Below are positions 1 to 11,579 of a stretch of DNA of 64,000 nucleotides, piece by piece. This DNA is from Dirofilaria immitis. Taxonomy: Eukaryota; Nematoda; Chromadorea; Rhabditida; Onchocercidae. Numbering within the stretch: the first letter of the stretch is position 1; each line of letters starts with the position of its first letter. The DNA lies in the NCBI GenBank assembly GCA_024305405.1, contig JAKNDB010000092.1, positions 2,387,501-2,451,500 on the forward strand. Reading direction: 5' to 3'. The position numbers were made by a program, and so were the translations under genes. A model generated the notes under the pieces. It was not told where the DNA came from, searched no databases, and saw only the letters and a program-made list of their open reading frames with translations.

Positions 1-1637
1 CATTCCCAAACTATATCAGTGCAGTGATCAAAATGGCAGACTAACTATTGAAGAAATTTGTAATTATACGCAAAAAGTAAGTTAATGAAGAAAAGTAATC
101 CAAGATAAACTTTAAAGAAATATTAGAATAATAAATGAAGCATAAATAACGATAATTCCATGGAACAATGAATTCATGAAAATGAGAAAGAGCAGTCTAT
201 TGGTGATTTATTTATTAGGTTTAGAAAACTCTTTTCAAGCAAAGTTAGGAGCAAAATAATTGTTTAAAAATATAAGAACATTATGCAAAGATTTGCTATT
301 ATACTTACTTTTAATGTATATGAAAGTTCATATTTTATTGGAACATTTTGAACTATATTATCTCATGATGCTGTGTAGCTTCTCACCAAAGTTATAAACT
401 TTAATGCGGCAAAGAATAATGCAACAGAAATGCTGGAACATGGGAACTTTGTAGGACTTGGACGGTGACGATGTGATGATTTTGGACACTATGAAAGTCA
501 TTTACGTATGGGTCGGTACAGGAGCTAATGAAAGAGAAAAAGCTCGCTGATGATGTTGCCAATGTTTGTTTATAGTTTATTCGACTGATTCTTGTAACTT
601 ACATTTTTATGAAGTAGTGCTAGGAACTATTCATTCATCAAATGCATGATTTCCAAAAGCTTTTAGTTTGGGGCTTAGAAGTATCGTTGCCAAATCGCTT
701 TTAAATTCCGCAAAAAGAAAAGGTGCTGTTAATTAAAGAAAATATAGTAGAAGAAAAAGATAAATAGTTGAAAAAATAGATATCTAGTATATTACATATA
801 TCATATACCGAGACAGTTTGTCCAATTTTTATTGCTAAGCCGAAAAATGAGTAATCTTATTAGTTTGTTCAAACATTGACTGCCCAATTATTATCTCTAA
901 TTCTAATAATTTTTATCAAAAAATAGTGATTAAACATGAAGTGGTGCATGTTTGAAAAGTTCAAAGCAAGCGAGAATATGGTATTCTAAATATTGACCAC
1001 TATATCCTACTAAAGAAATTACTTGCCGGACACAGATTCCTTGTCAGTTTTAGAATGAGCATATAGTTATGAAATGTAATTGAAAATTATTAGCGGGAAA
1101 TTCAGGACATGTATTAACTGGAATACGAATTTCGATGCATCACTTATTTGTACGATTTAATGTCTTTTAGATGGAATGATGGCAATTAAAACAAATTTTT
1201 ATTAATAGATTTTATTAATAGAAGTTTTTTTATAGAAATATCTAGAAGGTGATACACTTCCACGCTCAGTCGGAGCTCAAATTGTGAAGCTTGAGCAGGG
1301 CAGAGAAACATCTGAATTCAAGAAAATTTTCAATAATTGGGACGATCATATAAGCGTAAGATATTATGTTAATTCTGAACAACAATTAATATAAGAGTAC
1401 AAGTCCTTTTTACTTTGAACATTTTTTAAATTACTTTTACAAATTTCCCAATTTTTTTTACCATTTATTTGCTCTGAAAAAATTATATAAACAATGTAAT
1501 ATTTTTAAAAATAAAAAAGTAGTTTTAGTAAAAAAATATTTTTAATTGAAGGTTTTAAAAATATTTTAAATCATAAATTATAATTGTTTTCTTATCAGGA
1601 TGTTCGAACAGTGGAGGTCATGAAAAAGAATCTGTAA
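1..1637 (+). CDS. Gelsolin-family actin-binding protein, C-terminal part
   Basis: This is the 3' end of a gene that starts before the window. I see four exons: up to 76, 455-563, 1236-1355 and 1599-1637 (stop TAA 1635-1637). The translation follows the last gelsolin repeat: [17 protein letters not shown], then [17 protein letters not shown] (the usual DDVMLLD...VFVWVG core), then [17 protein letters not shown] and NNWDD near the end. Such proteins sever, cap or nucleate actin filaments in a calcium-dependent way in the cytoplasm. No villin headpiece (KKEKGLF type) follows, so it is gelsolin-like rather than villin. Donors GTAAGT (77), GTTTGT (564) and GTAAGA (1356) fit. Exon 455-563 has a frame break near 542-550: one extra or two missing bases between the EREKA and ADDVAN segments. 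Two AATAAA signals lie just downstream. Family assignment is secure; which paralogue is unknown. Confidence 0.85.
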
Positions 1638-1675
1638 CTCAAATGCATTTTCATCCTTAATATTTGGCATAGTAG

Positions 1676-1693
1676 AATAAATATTGCAATAAA
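1676..1693 (+). terminator. Polyadenylation signals of the gelsolin-like gene
   Basis: Two AATAAA hexamers (1676-1681 and 1688-1693) lie 39-56 bases after the gelsolin-like stop codon, the expected place for 3' end formation. Confidence 0.6.
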
Positions 1694-2163
1694 AAGCTGT
1701 CATTTGTAGCAGTAATTTTAAATTCTTTTATTACTTCTCTTATCATGTCAGCAATCAATAATTATCAGTAATGTATTTCAATTATTTCTCATTACATAAA
1801 TAATAAATTTCGATAATATCATTTAACAAACAAAGTTATCAAAAATTCTAAGCGAATGCTATTAATAGGATGCACGTAAGGAATTACGACAGCATTGCAA
1901 GTATGCAAATAAATTTGGAATTTTTTCACCATTTTTCAGCTCCTACATTTTATCCATCTGTTGGATTTATTTCCAATCTCATTTTTAGTACATATAATTT
2001 TTTAAATTTTACCACGATTTTCTGATAATTGTCGAAATTCGAATTGTGACAAAAATTTGAATAACAAAGATCCCTTTCCATATTCATTACTTTTTGTGTC
2101 CCTTAATCAATGGATATTATTCATTTGGCAAGTCTCTACCTGATATTATAATCTTATTGATAG

Positions 2164-2421
2164 ACGAATGCCACTAGATAAAATAAAAGAATGCCTAAGA
2201 GTTGGTGATGTAACAATATTAGTTGCTTATCACAGATTAAACAGAACAGACAAAACTCAATTAGCATTAGAATCTTGTTTGAAGTAAATTCTAAAAATAT
2301 GAAGGAATGAACAATTTGGTTTACACATCCATAGAATACTATTTCATTTGATGCTTTTAGACCTGGAGAATTAAGTAGCCATATTCATGAGATTTTAAAA
2401 AAGAGAAAAGTTGTTTCATAA
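2164..2421 (+). CDS. Tiny two-exon gene, possibly MOZART1 (MZT1)-like
   Basis: Exon 1 (2164-2283) starts four bases after an acceptor-like GATAG, with ATG at 2168. The donor is AA|GTAAAT at 2284. Exon 2 (2361-2421) follows a TGCTTTTAG acceptor and ends at TAA 2419-2421. The split AAA codon joins in frame and gives a 58-residue basic helical protein. Its C-terminal half, with the run KPGELSSHIHEILKKRK, resembles the E-x-G-[IV]-N-P-E-A-L-[AS]-x-[VI]-I-x-E-L-[RK] block of MOZART1, the small gamma-tubulin-ring recruitment factor at spindle poles. About 6 residues of the family's central helix seem to be missing, so the name is tentative. An AATAAA lies at 2592. It was found only by joining exons. 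It could be another small coiled protein or lack function. Confidence 0.45.
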
Positions 2422-2591
2422 GTTTGTCCTTAACTAATAATACTAAAATATAGTACCATATTTGCATATCTGCAAGAAATATTATGCAAATTTTTCATAT
2501 GTTACTGAAATTTAAAAAACTAACTGATCTCATTTTGTTTGTACAGCATATTTGTAATGTTAGTTCTTCTTAGTGTCATTCATTTTTAACA

Positions 2592-2597
2592 AATAAA
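2592..2597 (+). terminator. AATAAA polyadenylation signal
   Basis: An AATAAA hexamer about 170 bases after the stop of the small two-exon gene. It is a plausible 3' end signal, but single hexamers are common in DNA this AT-rich. Confidence 0.3.
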
Positions 2598-2686
2598 ACC
2601 AATTTCTATTTCTAAATAATCTACTCTTCTGTAAGAGAATTTAACACAATAGGATATCGGTTATATATACATAGGTATACATATAT

Positions 2687-2717
2687 ATATTCATATATAC
2701 GACGTATATATGAATAT
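2687..2717. repeat. Perfect 14-bp-arm palindrome in AT-rich DNA
   Basis: Arms 2687-2700 and 2704-2717 are exact reverse complements separated by GAC, next to an ATATAT run. It could extrude as a cruciform. No gene is attached to it. Confidence 0.7.
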
Positions 2718-2875
2718 TTCTGAAAACACTATTAATTATATTTCATAAGATTATCGAAACTTTTGCATTTTGCATTATTTTCTAGTTTATTAGAAAATGT
2801 TCACTTTATTTTAGTTTCAAATAAAAAGATGATGAAAAGTCCTTCACTAAATATAAAATATTTGCCAGAATCTAA

Positions 2876-2897
2876 AAGCATCGACGTATCGATGCTT
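2876..2897. repeat. 9-bp stem, 4-base loop inverted repeat
   Basis: AAGCATCGA (2876-2884) and TCGATGCTT (2889-2897) flank CGTA. It is perfectly paired but not followed by a T-run, and it sits in the spacer between two plus-strand genes. Confidence 0.6.
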
Positions 2898-3528
2898 CTT
2901 TAGAATATGACGGTTAGTTGATAAAATGAATTACCATTCTTTTTGAAAAAAAAACATATAAATTAACTTTTGATCATTGTACCAAAGAGAGTATTTTGGA
3001 TGTGGATTAATAATAGCATGATTTATGTTCGACGAAATCTGAAGTCTTTGATTAAATAAATCAGATCATGATTAGTCAACGAATAGGAAACAGGAATTTA
3101 AGATGATCTGAAATTCATTTTTATGTCCTGGAATTAGTATTACTTAATAAAAAACGCTTAAAATGCAGTAAAAATTGATACAATGACCTTCAAATTTAAT
3201 TGATACTAACATTCAAAAATCAATAATTTAGTGATGAGAACTAAAGGTTTTGAGAAATGTCCTTTAACCTTTTGAAATTTTAACATTTGTCATAATGAAC
3301 TATTAGTCCCGAAATCTCTGAACATTGATTTTACTAAATTCTGTGTTTTGTTTGAGATGACAAATTTAAAGTAATCTTTCATTATATAAATTATTCGTAA
3401 AGCCAAATAGATTAAACTATTTAGTTGCATTTAACTTTTTTAAATCAAATAGCAAAAATATATAATTATTCATTTAGTATTAAGAATATTAGGATTATCA
3501 AATTAACTACTAATTTTTAGGAAGAAGT

Positions 3529-6292
3529 ATGAATTCACCGAAATATTATAAAATTCCTTTCAAATTTCGTCAAAGTGATGACGGCTCAATGTCAAGGTGT
3601 TTTATATTTTATTCTATTTTGCATATAAGTAAATGTAAAGATTGTTCCTAATTCGAGCTTTGTATGTGATGATAATAATGTCTCATATGCATTGAAATTT
3701 CCACAAATTTATACTTTATAATCGGTTCTTCCCTTCACAAATTTTTATTTTTCTAATTTTAGAATATCGGTACGAAACAAAAGACATTCGTACGAAGTAT
3801 TTCGTCTTATAATATCCTGCACAATTCTCATTCGTTTATTAATGTCCGTTTTTAAAAAGCTTGATAATTTAACCTACTTTATAAGTTGAAAATTTGCTGT
3901 AAAGCGAACTGACAGTTCTTATTAATTCAGAAAATTTGTACAGGTCAATCTTCAAACTATAAAATATTCGGAATATTTAAGACTATTCCTCCATCATTTT
4001 TGAAACTGAGTGAGCATCTGCATCAGTCACACACGTTTCATATTATCCATTGGATAATTTTTGCAATTCGTGCATCGCTATGAATATCGTTCAGTTGAAA
4101 GTTGAAATGTCAATCATTAAGTGCAATATTTTTTCAGAAATGCGTACTAAACAAAGATTCCTTTTATTGTGAAATGTCATTTATAGTTTAGAATCTGTGC
4201 ATACCTTTTCATTAGTAAATGCATCATACGCAACATTCAGGTGTGTAACAGTTATATTTATATCATTGAATTTCTCCGTCAAATATATTCGACCTGCGAT
4301 TCAAATTTACGCTCTTGCAAGACCTGCACTCAGTGCCCAAATAGTATGACATTTTACAATAAAAGTCCTTTAAGCAACTGCGGGAAATAATATTCAGAAT
4401 ACCTCCCACTGCAGTATTGCTTGATTGATCTAACACATATGTTGCAATAGTTTATTTCACTACATTTCTCATACTCTTTAATCCTCTCAAATCTAAAGAA
4501 TACTTTAGGACCACCTAATTTTCAGCTGATAAAAGTCTTGGCTCTCTTGTTTATGTATTTTGTGGAATAGAAGTAGCTCTACTTGGAGTACAACTTGTAT
4601 CATTGCTAACTTTTATCAGCAAGCAGTATGCTTTCTACGGCATATCGATAACAGTGGACTTCGTTTTTATTCCTTTTTTTATTATCCTATTTACCTCTTA
4701 GTAAGTAAATTATATGAAAAATAAAAATGTACATTATCATATTAAAGTTTTAAATCTTAAAATTAAATTAAAATTTTTGATTCGAATACTACTTGATGGG
4801 AACTTGATATTTTATTGTACTATTCAAATAATATACCTCAAAAGTGATTACTCATTGCAAGAAAATCAATTGTTTATAATTTCTTGCTAATCACATAATT
4901 GCTATATCACACTATTTCATTCATCATTTTTTTATAAGTTTAGCATATCAGCTTCATGTCACCATATGCATGCTGTTCATATAAATTAAATTCTTAGACG
5001 TTTGATTCATCGTTTCACTTTTCTTCTTTATCGTCATCTCAGTATTTAATATTACAATCCTTCTCAGAAACATGATGTCCATTTGCTTTACTTTGATTTT
5101 TCCATCATTACGACTATATAATTATCTGAAAGATTGTGTTACTTTTTTATGTGCTTAAATTGAAAGAGCCAAATGAAAGCCAATCCATTTGAAATCTTTC
5201 TCTTTGTTAAGTATCCCTGTGCTATGGACATAACTGTTCATAAATTCCCTTAAAATAAAAAGTTTACTAATTATTCCTCTTTATATCCTTCTTATAACTA
5301 GTGCTAACTAAACAGAACTATCGTGCTATAACGTAAAAGAACAAAGAATTAAATATTGTGGTATGGCAATTATGCAAATTAACAAGTTTTTATAATAATT
5401 AGAAACTTTCTGCAGGCATGATAATATAATCTGCATTAATTTGTTACATGATAATAATGAATCAATGTATTACGGTTTGAATAATAAACGATTATCATAA
5501 TTACAGTAGCAATAGGTTTGAATTCATCCGATGTATCAGCAACCTTGATAGCTGAGATAGGAACGTTATTGAATGATGATGATCCAAAAAGTTTATGCAT
5601 ATGATAAATGATGTTCAAGTAACCATGGAATGTTGCGGTTTTGTTGGAAATTACAAAGAGTGGATGCAAAATAAAACATTTTACTATTATGATCCGGTAA
5701 AGATGATTGTAGAAACTAACTGAAAAGCTGCTTTGAAGCATTATATGGCTTTTACTTTTACACTTGGATCACTGCATGTATTGACAATTTGCAAATTCCA
5801 GATCAAAGATGAATCAAAAACAATGCTGGGTGATCAGGCACAAGATATTTGGAAATCACAAAATTATGAAGAAGAAATGAATTCAACTACTTTATTTTGT
5901 TGCTCGAACATCAAAAAACATTGCTCCGAGAAAAGGTTCACTTTTCTGAATTGATAATTTCACAACTTTTTCCAGTAAAAGATTCTTATTAAATCTATAA
6001 TTCGAAGCATGAAATAATTGCAAAGCTAGAAAGTTTTATTATCAGGTATCATGATATGAACTTTTACAGTTTATTGTTTTGTTATGAACTTTTTGATACT
6101 TTTTTTAGGATGCGTCAGCAAAGTTGCTTAAACAAACTAAGCATAAGTATCGCTTGGCTGATGGAGTTAATTGGTACAGTTCTAGCACTGAAGTTCATGC
6201 TTTCTGTATTGCAGGAAGTAATATTTACATATATTGCAGTCGATATTACAACAATCAGTACTACGGTAATTACTGTTCTGCTTGCACAGTAA
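3529..6292 (+). CDS. Tetraspanin
   Basis: Six exons: 3529-3596 (ATG eight bases after a TTTTTAG acceptor), 3763-3898, 4526-4700, 5507-5696, 5802-5935 and 6109-6292. The order is four-transmembrane. TM1 is in exon 2. TM2 (VYVFCGIEVALLGVQLV) and TM3 are in exon 3. The large extracellular loop has the hallmark ECCGFVGNYKEW, then FCCS and two more cysteines, so six loop cysteines. TM4 is in exon 6. Tetraspanins organise plasma-membrane or vesicle microdomains with partner proteins. Three frame problems occur: TT at 3885-3886 and A5 at 5586-5590 each look one base short, and the exon 3/4 junction is out of phase by one. In the raw sequence these read as stops. Apparent TGA codons at 5570-5580 and 5721 disappear once the missing base and the intron 5697-5801 are considered. 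Pseudogene is the alternative. Confidence 0.75.
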
Positions 6293-9200
6293 ACGTTATA
6301 AATTTAAATAAGAAAATTCTTCTGAATACTTGGTTGGAAATCAGTGTAATATGACAATGCTTAATATTTATTCCGCTTTTCCTTTCTGGATTAAATTCAC
6401 GAATGCATATTTATTTTTTCAGAAACATCGTCAATGAATTTCTGCTTCATTAAATGGAAATAGTTAAAAGATTATTTTAAAAGTGCTGAAGTCTGCAGAA
6501 CATCAAAAAGTGATCAAAACTAAATTTTTAGCTTTTTGCATTCATTGCTTACGTATTCACATTTAAACTTTGTATCTTAAAATCTTTTATTCTCAGAAAC
6601 TAAAAAAGAATTCTGTATAATAAGAAAGATAAATCAAACAAAATTTTAAAATCCATAAAAATTTTCAAGGAAATTTAAATCTATAGGATAACGCTTTGTG
6701 CAAACAGGAAAAAGCAATACAATTTCGAATCAGAAAAACTCAAAAATTTCAAGGTGCTTTCCTTGAGTTTATTAATTTCTTCGTTTAATTTAAACTATCT
6801 TAACAATATTGTGGAGATAAAGTTTCGAGAGAACATTTAGAAAATTTCGTAACGCACTGAGAATTATGGTTTCTGCTTTTTAGGTGAGAAACTGAATTTT
6901 CAAAAATAATTAAGCAATAAATGGAATTAAAACAAAAATAAAAAGTAAAGTTTATTTTACGAAGAGTACAACAGATTCATTAAATTAGGTTTGCAAGCCT
7001 TTACCTTCTAATTTAGTACATTTTTTATTATTATTGCTCAAAAGAAAAAGAAAAAGTCCTAACATCTGTTGATCGTTGTATATATTAGATATATTTGTAT
7101 TCGTCTAATATCATTATTTTGCTCTGATCAAGAATATTTCTAAAGAAGAACTCGATGGATTTCATTTGATCGATAACAAAATTATATCTTCCATCTTGTT
7201 TTATTTCATTTAACTCGAATGAAACAAAATCATCGTGTAATAAAGTAACAGTGAAGGATAATGGCACACTCATATTATGCTTCATTTATTTGTCTACTTG
7301 ATGGATCGATCTTTCTCTTCTTTTTAGTGTATCATGTTTAATATGCATTCACTTAGTTATTAATAAAGTTTTGTACTGTTATATATCAATGATTGTTTCT
7401 TCTCATTAAAAGAAGACATTTTTTTGATGAATAAGTTGCAATAAGAAAATATAATATTCATTTTATTTCTGTTCTGCTACAGAATTTCTAATTCATTGTG
7501 TGTAAAATTTGAGAAAAGATAAATTTCATTTCAAACTATATTTTCGTGTTACAAGCATATCTTAAATAACATCTTGAATGCATTTAGTAATTAATATCGT
7601 AAAGACAGTTTTCCGAAATTTAGTTGCTTTCAGATTCCTGTGATGAAACTGTTATATTTAACTGCATGTGAATTAAATATTTTTCAATAAATACCGTTTC
7701 CCAACTACATTAGGAGATATAGAATCCGCGAAAATTCGATTAGCTATTTCTTCGATTCCTTTGAAAATTTCATCTCACTGTTTTCTGCTGGAGCGATATC
7801 GAATTTTTATTTTTCATCTTAAATTTATTGTAAACTTCCTATGTGGTGTCTGACTGCTTATTAATAGTATTAGGATTCAAATTATGATATCACTAGTAGC
7901 TTTCTATCACTCTGTATTGGTGCAATAATAATTATAAGGATACGATTGAAAAATTATGACGAACATTTGCTTTTTCATGTGAGAAACGCGAATTCATTAA
8001 ATATGTTGCAATTTTATTTTTAATTATGATAAATAGTAAATTATCTTTTACTATTTTAAAGTTTTAATGTTTCAGCACATGCAGAGAATGATCGAAATCC
8101 AAATATTATTCATCGAAAGTGATGAAAACTATGGTTAGCGATTAAACGATCACATCTCTTCATAATGTCTATTAGTAAAATGATTCTATTTAGATGCGAT
8201 AAGAGAAGATAATTTGGTTTGCAAAAAATTGTCATCTGTTAAATCGGAATTTGCGTTTCAGATTTCTTATCTACGTTATCAGAAGTAATTGTTTATAGTT
8301 CTATGGCGGTTCTCATCAGCACTTATAAATTGAAGAAAAACTAGTATTTTCGAGACACACTCCGTCATATCTTTTAACTATCACATTTTTAACTTCAGTA
8401 ATCAAATAAAATTCTTTTATTGAGGATAAAATAGCAAATTACGATCAACATGTTTCATGATCACGAACTCTTAAAATGTACTCTTTATCTTTTTTCCGAG
8501 ATATACCCGACATAAATTACAAATATTTTCATCAAGAAAGTATGAATGCACCGCTTGGCATTAACCAATTACTTATATATTCATTTTATTTATTTCATCA
8601 GATTTGCATTAAATGCATTTGATAAATTATTATTTGATTTGCTAAAATATTATTTTCTTGTCTACAATCCTTAGCCTAAGTGGTAATTTTCAGCAAAATA
8701 AATGCTTTGAGTTTTTCTAGAGCTTTTCGGTGCGAGAAACAGTCGAAAAGTTTGTATATAATCTATTTTGCTTATAATTATTTGAGCTTAATCTAATATA
8801 TTATTTATGTTTAAATTCATGCGTCTTTGTTAAATCAAATTGATTTTCATGAGAGCTTCCGAACTTGTCATTTGTTAAGCAGATCAATAATTTAATTAAA
8901 ATTTTTTTTGCTTTAGTATTGTTCGTATGGTGATATTGATAAAAACATATTTTCTCTGTTTCTCAAGAACTTTGTTAACAGAATGTAACAAGTCGGCATA
9001 GCGATCATGTCTAGAAGTACTGCAAGGAGTGCAATTTAGAAGAGATGATATCCATCATCTCATATTGTTCTGGGTATTGTAACTCTTGAATGTATTATTC
9101 TTGAATTAACAATAAAATAGCATAAGTCAAAAATATAAATAATAACTAATGATCATCCATCACTTTCATTCCATCGACATCTTCAAACACTTCTCTTGTA

Positions 9201-9705
9201 AGCAGATAATCATTGAAGGGATTTGAAAACAGGAATATCTGCGATATACATGCGATGACCTTCGCATCAACTTAACAATCACCATCATTCGCTACATTCG
9301 ACTAATCTATTCTACTTAGTAAAAATCTCTTTGCATGATGATATTTTGATCATCCCATCTTTTATTTGGCACAAAGAATAAGTTGTAGTGCTGACAGGGA
9401 ATTACTATTATCTATTTCCTGCCAGTTCGAGATATCCTGATTGTTCCGAAGGAACAATCGTAATTGCTAAAATATAAGTAACAACACAGCTCTCACACTT
9501 ATCTAAGACAACGATAATTGTAAAAAATGGAGCTCTCGCTTACTACATTACTATTTAATTTTCATTAACCATGCAGCTTTTTTATGAAATAAGTTAATGA
9601 TAAGTTAATTAAAAATAAGTTAATTCTGCTCACTTCACAGCATTCAGTGATTTATTAATTTTGCATATTTCGACAACTTATATCTTTCCTCTCAACTAGC
9701 AAAAT
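6293..9705. other. Spacer without recognised genes
   Basis: Very AT-rich DNA with only short open frames. The 66-codon minus-strand frame at 7085-7285 has no domain and no splice context. I see no RNA gene or clear repeat. Confidence 0.6.
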
Positions 9706-10059
9706 TTATTGACAGTATGAAATATCAGGATGTTGTACATCTATGACTAACTTATCGTTTCTCTTAAAGCAATATAAAAGGATGTAGAAACGCGTAAAAT
9801 GATATGTAGATCTATAAATAAATAATGTGTAAAAGGATATTATTATAACAACTAACAGCATAGAAAGAGCATACGGTATATGCACAGTAATTTTCGATAA
9901 AATTGACCATTGACAGTACACATATGTGTGAAGAGAGAAAGGAACACGGAGTATGTTGACAGTAATGGTATTTAACATAACATTATAATAATAGCGTGAA
10001 GTAACAATTAAGATGACTAGAAGGAAATTGAAATGACATATAATATCATGTGAATTCAT
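9706..10059 (-). CDS. Uncharacterised 117-codon hydrophobic ORF
   Basis: An uninterrupted minus-strand frame, longer than most in this DNA. It encodes two hydrophobic stretches (around residues 8-35 and 60-85) separated by a polar loop with one Cys, then a basic segment RNDKLV and a polar tail. It could be a piece of a multi-pass membrane protein such as a nematode chemoreceptor, but no family motif is visible. I found no convincing partner exons with matching phases. Poly-T/A-rich DNA readily gives spurious hydrophobic frames. Confidence 0.2.
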   Translation of the reverse strand: MNSHDIICHFNFLLVILIVTSRYYYNVMLNTITVNILRVPFSLHTYVYCQWSILSKITVHIPYALSMLLVVIIISFYTLFIYRSTYHFTRFYILLYCFKRNDKLVIDVQHPDISYCQ

Positions 10060-10705
10060 CTAATATCAGATGAATTTCTAATTAAAGTATATTTTCAAAA
10101 GATACAGCTTATTCATTCATTTTCCACATCTTCCTTGTATACTCTTCAAAATTAATGAGACAAAATAAATAAGATAAATTTGATGCCATACAAAATGATA
10201 CAGTAGCATTCGGAAGAGAAAGTGATAAATAGAAATCATGAAGAGATAATTTATTCCGTACATACTAAGTAAAAGTGTTCAAAGCTTAGATTAACTATTG
10301 AGTTCCAAAGCAATTACTGTTAGTCACACATTACATATTCATTAACTCATTAATACAATATACTCCACATCTCATCGAAAAATTAAAATTCCTATGTTGC
10401 ATGTTTTACAAAGTAAGCCGAAGTTTGAATTAAGCTCATAGAATCGAAACGATACAGTAAGGATTTTTTGTTTCAAAACGCAATATATGATAGTGCATTA
10501 AAATAATTCTTAAAAAAACTTACAGTATGACAGTATAATATACAAAAATTTGTTGACAAATAAGTATTTCTCAACATTATGTGTAACGATTGTCTGTCTA
10601 TAAAAAACACTTTAAGTGATGATTGCTGATGCAATTAATTATGCGAATTTAATCTTTTGAGCAAACATATGCTGCAAATAATGAAATCCATTCTTATAAG
10701 AACGC

Positions 10706-11570
10706 TTATTCCATAATCATCATATCGATGGCAACCTGGCAACATGAACTTTCACAGAAATCACATAAATATTGTCTGGTGCAGCCACTTGACCGGCAGC
10801 AGTCCGAAATTATCTCTGAAGGAAATAAACGCTCGGGATGTTTGATCACATATCAAAAAAGATAACATATTGAACTAAATTTAGAATAGAAATTTCTACG
10901 TGATTAACAGAAAAGCAATATCAGAAACATGATGACAGTAGCGTCGCTAAACAACTAGAATTTTAATGTATAGAAATTTTTGCTCATCAAAGTTAGTCGA
11001 AAGTTTCATTTCTTCTAAACTAAAGGATCCCTTGTACCTGTCCTTGCTATTATTATTCTAATCTGAAAGAGCCGCATTTGTGCTTTGTTTTCTCACTTCC
11101 TAAGGAATAAAGTTAAGTATTCCTAAAGAACAATTGAAACACTAAACTTAAATTCAAGGAATGAATTAAACTGACATTAAATTGTTACACTTTTTAGAAA
11201 CAATAAAGAAATTCGAAAAGTATATCGCGGAAAGTTTTAAAGACAAATAACCGTTGCATAAATATCTTGCCTTTCTCTTCTCTTTGCACATTCATTAAAT
11301 ATTTTAAAGGAAATTGTTATATTATTCTTTCTACTATGATATTTCCAAGTATGAAATTTAATGACAGTTTCAGTTATTTTATTTTTAAACAACCTTTTCT
11401 TGCATACTTCAATGTATGTTTCAACAATCCGCCGTTTTTCGACATATTTTTTGCATTATATAACGATCTTTCGCCGAACATATTTTGTAGCGTTCCATGC
11501 ATTCATCCTTAACACCTAATGATAAGACGACGCATACCGCCGATAACAACAATACACCGGTCATCTTCAT
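10706..11570 (-). CDS. Small secreted cysteine-rich protein (new or unassigned family)
   Basis: Exon 1 runs from ATG (11568-11570, immediately after an ATTGTAG acceptor) to 11394. Exon 2 is 10815-10706 (acceptor TTCCTTCAG, stop TAA). Residues 1-19 are a clear signal peptide (MKMTGVLLLSAVCVVLSLG). The mature part of exon 1 has the spacing C-x6-C-x11-C-x5-C with CRKTADC, which recalls the end of ShKT domains. Exon 2 adds DCCRSSGCTRQYLCDFCESS and a further CC. As given, exon 1 stops at TGA 11421-11423. One missing T there, as in other genes of this window, would open the frame to the donor at 11393, and its phase then matches exon 2 exactly. Likely secreted and disulphide-rich. ShKT, EB-like or a new fold are all possible. 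Confidence 0.55.
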
Positions 11571-11579
11571 CTACAATAT

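Noticed and set aside
5436..5741. 101-codon minus-strand frame
   Set aside because: Antisense to the tetraspanin loop exon, which has clear family motifs.
11267..11512. 81-codon plus-strand frame
   Set aside because: Antisense shadow of the Cys-rich gene's first exon; no splice or domain support.
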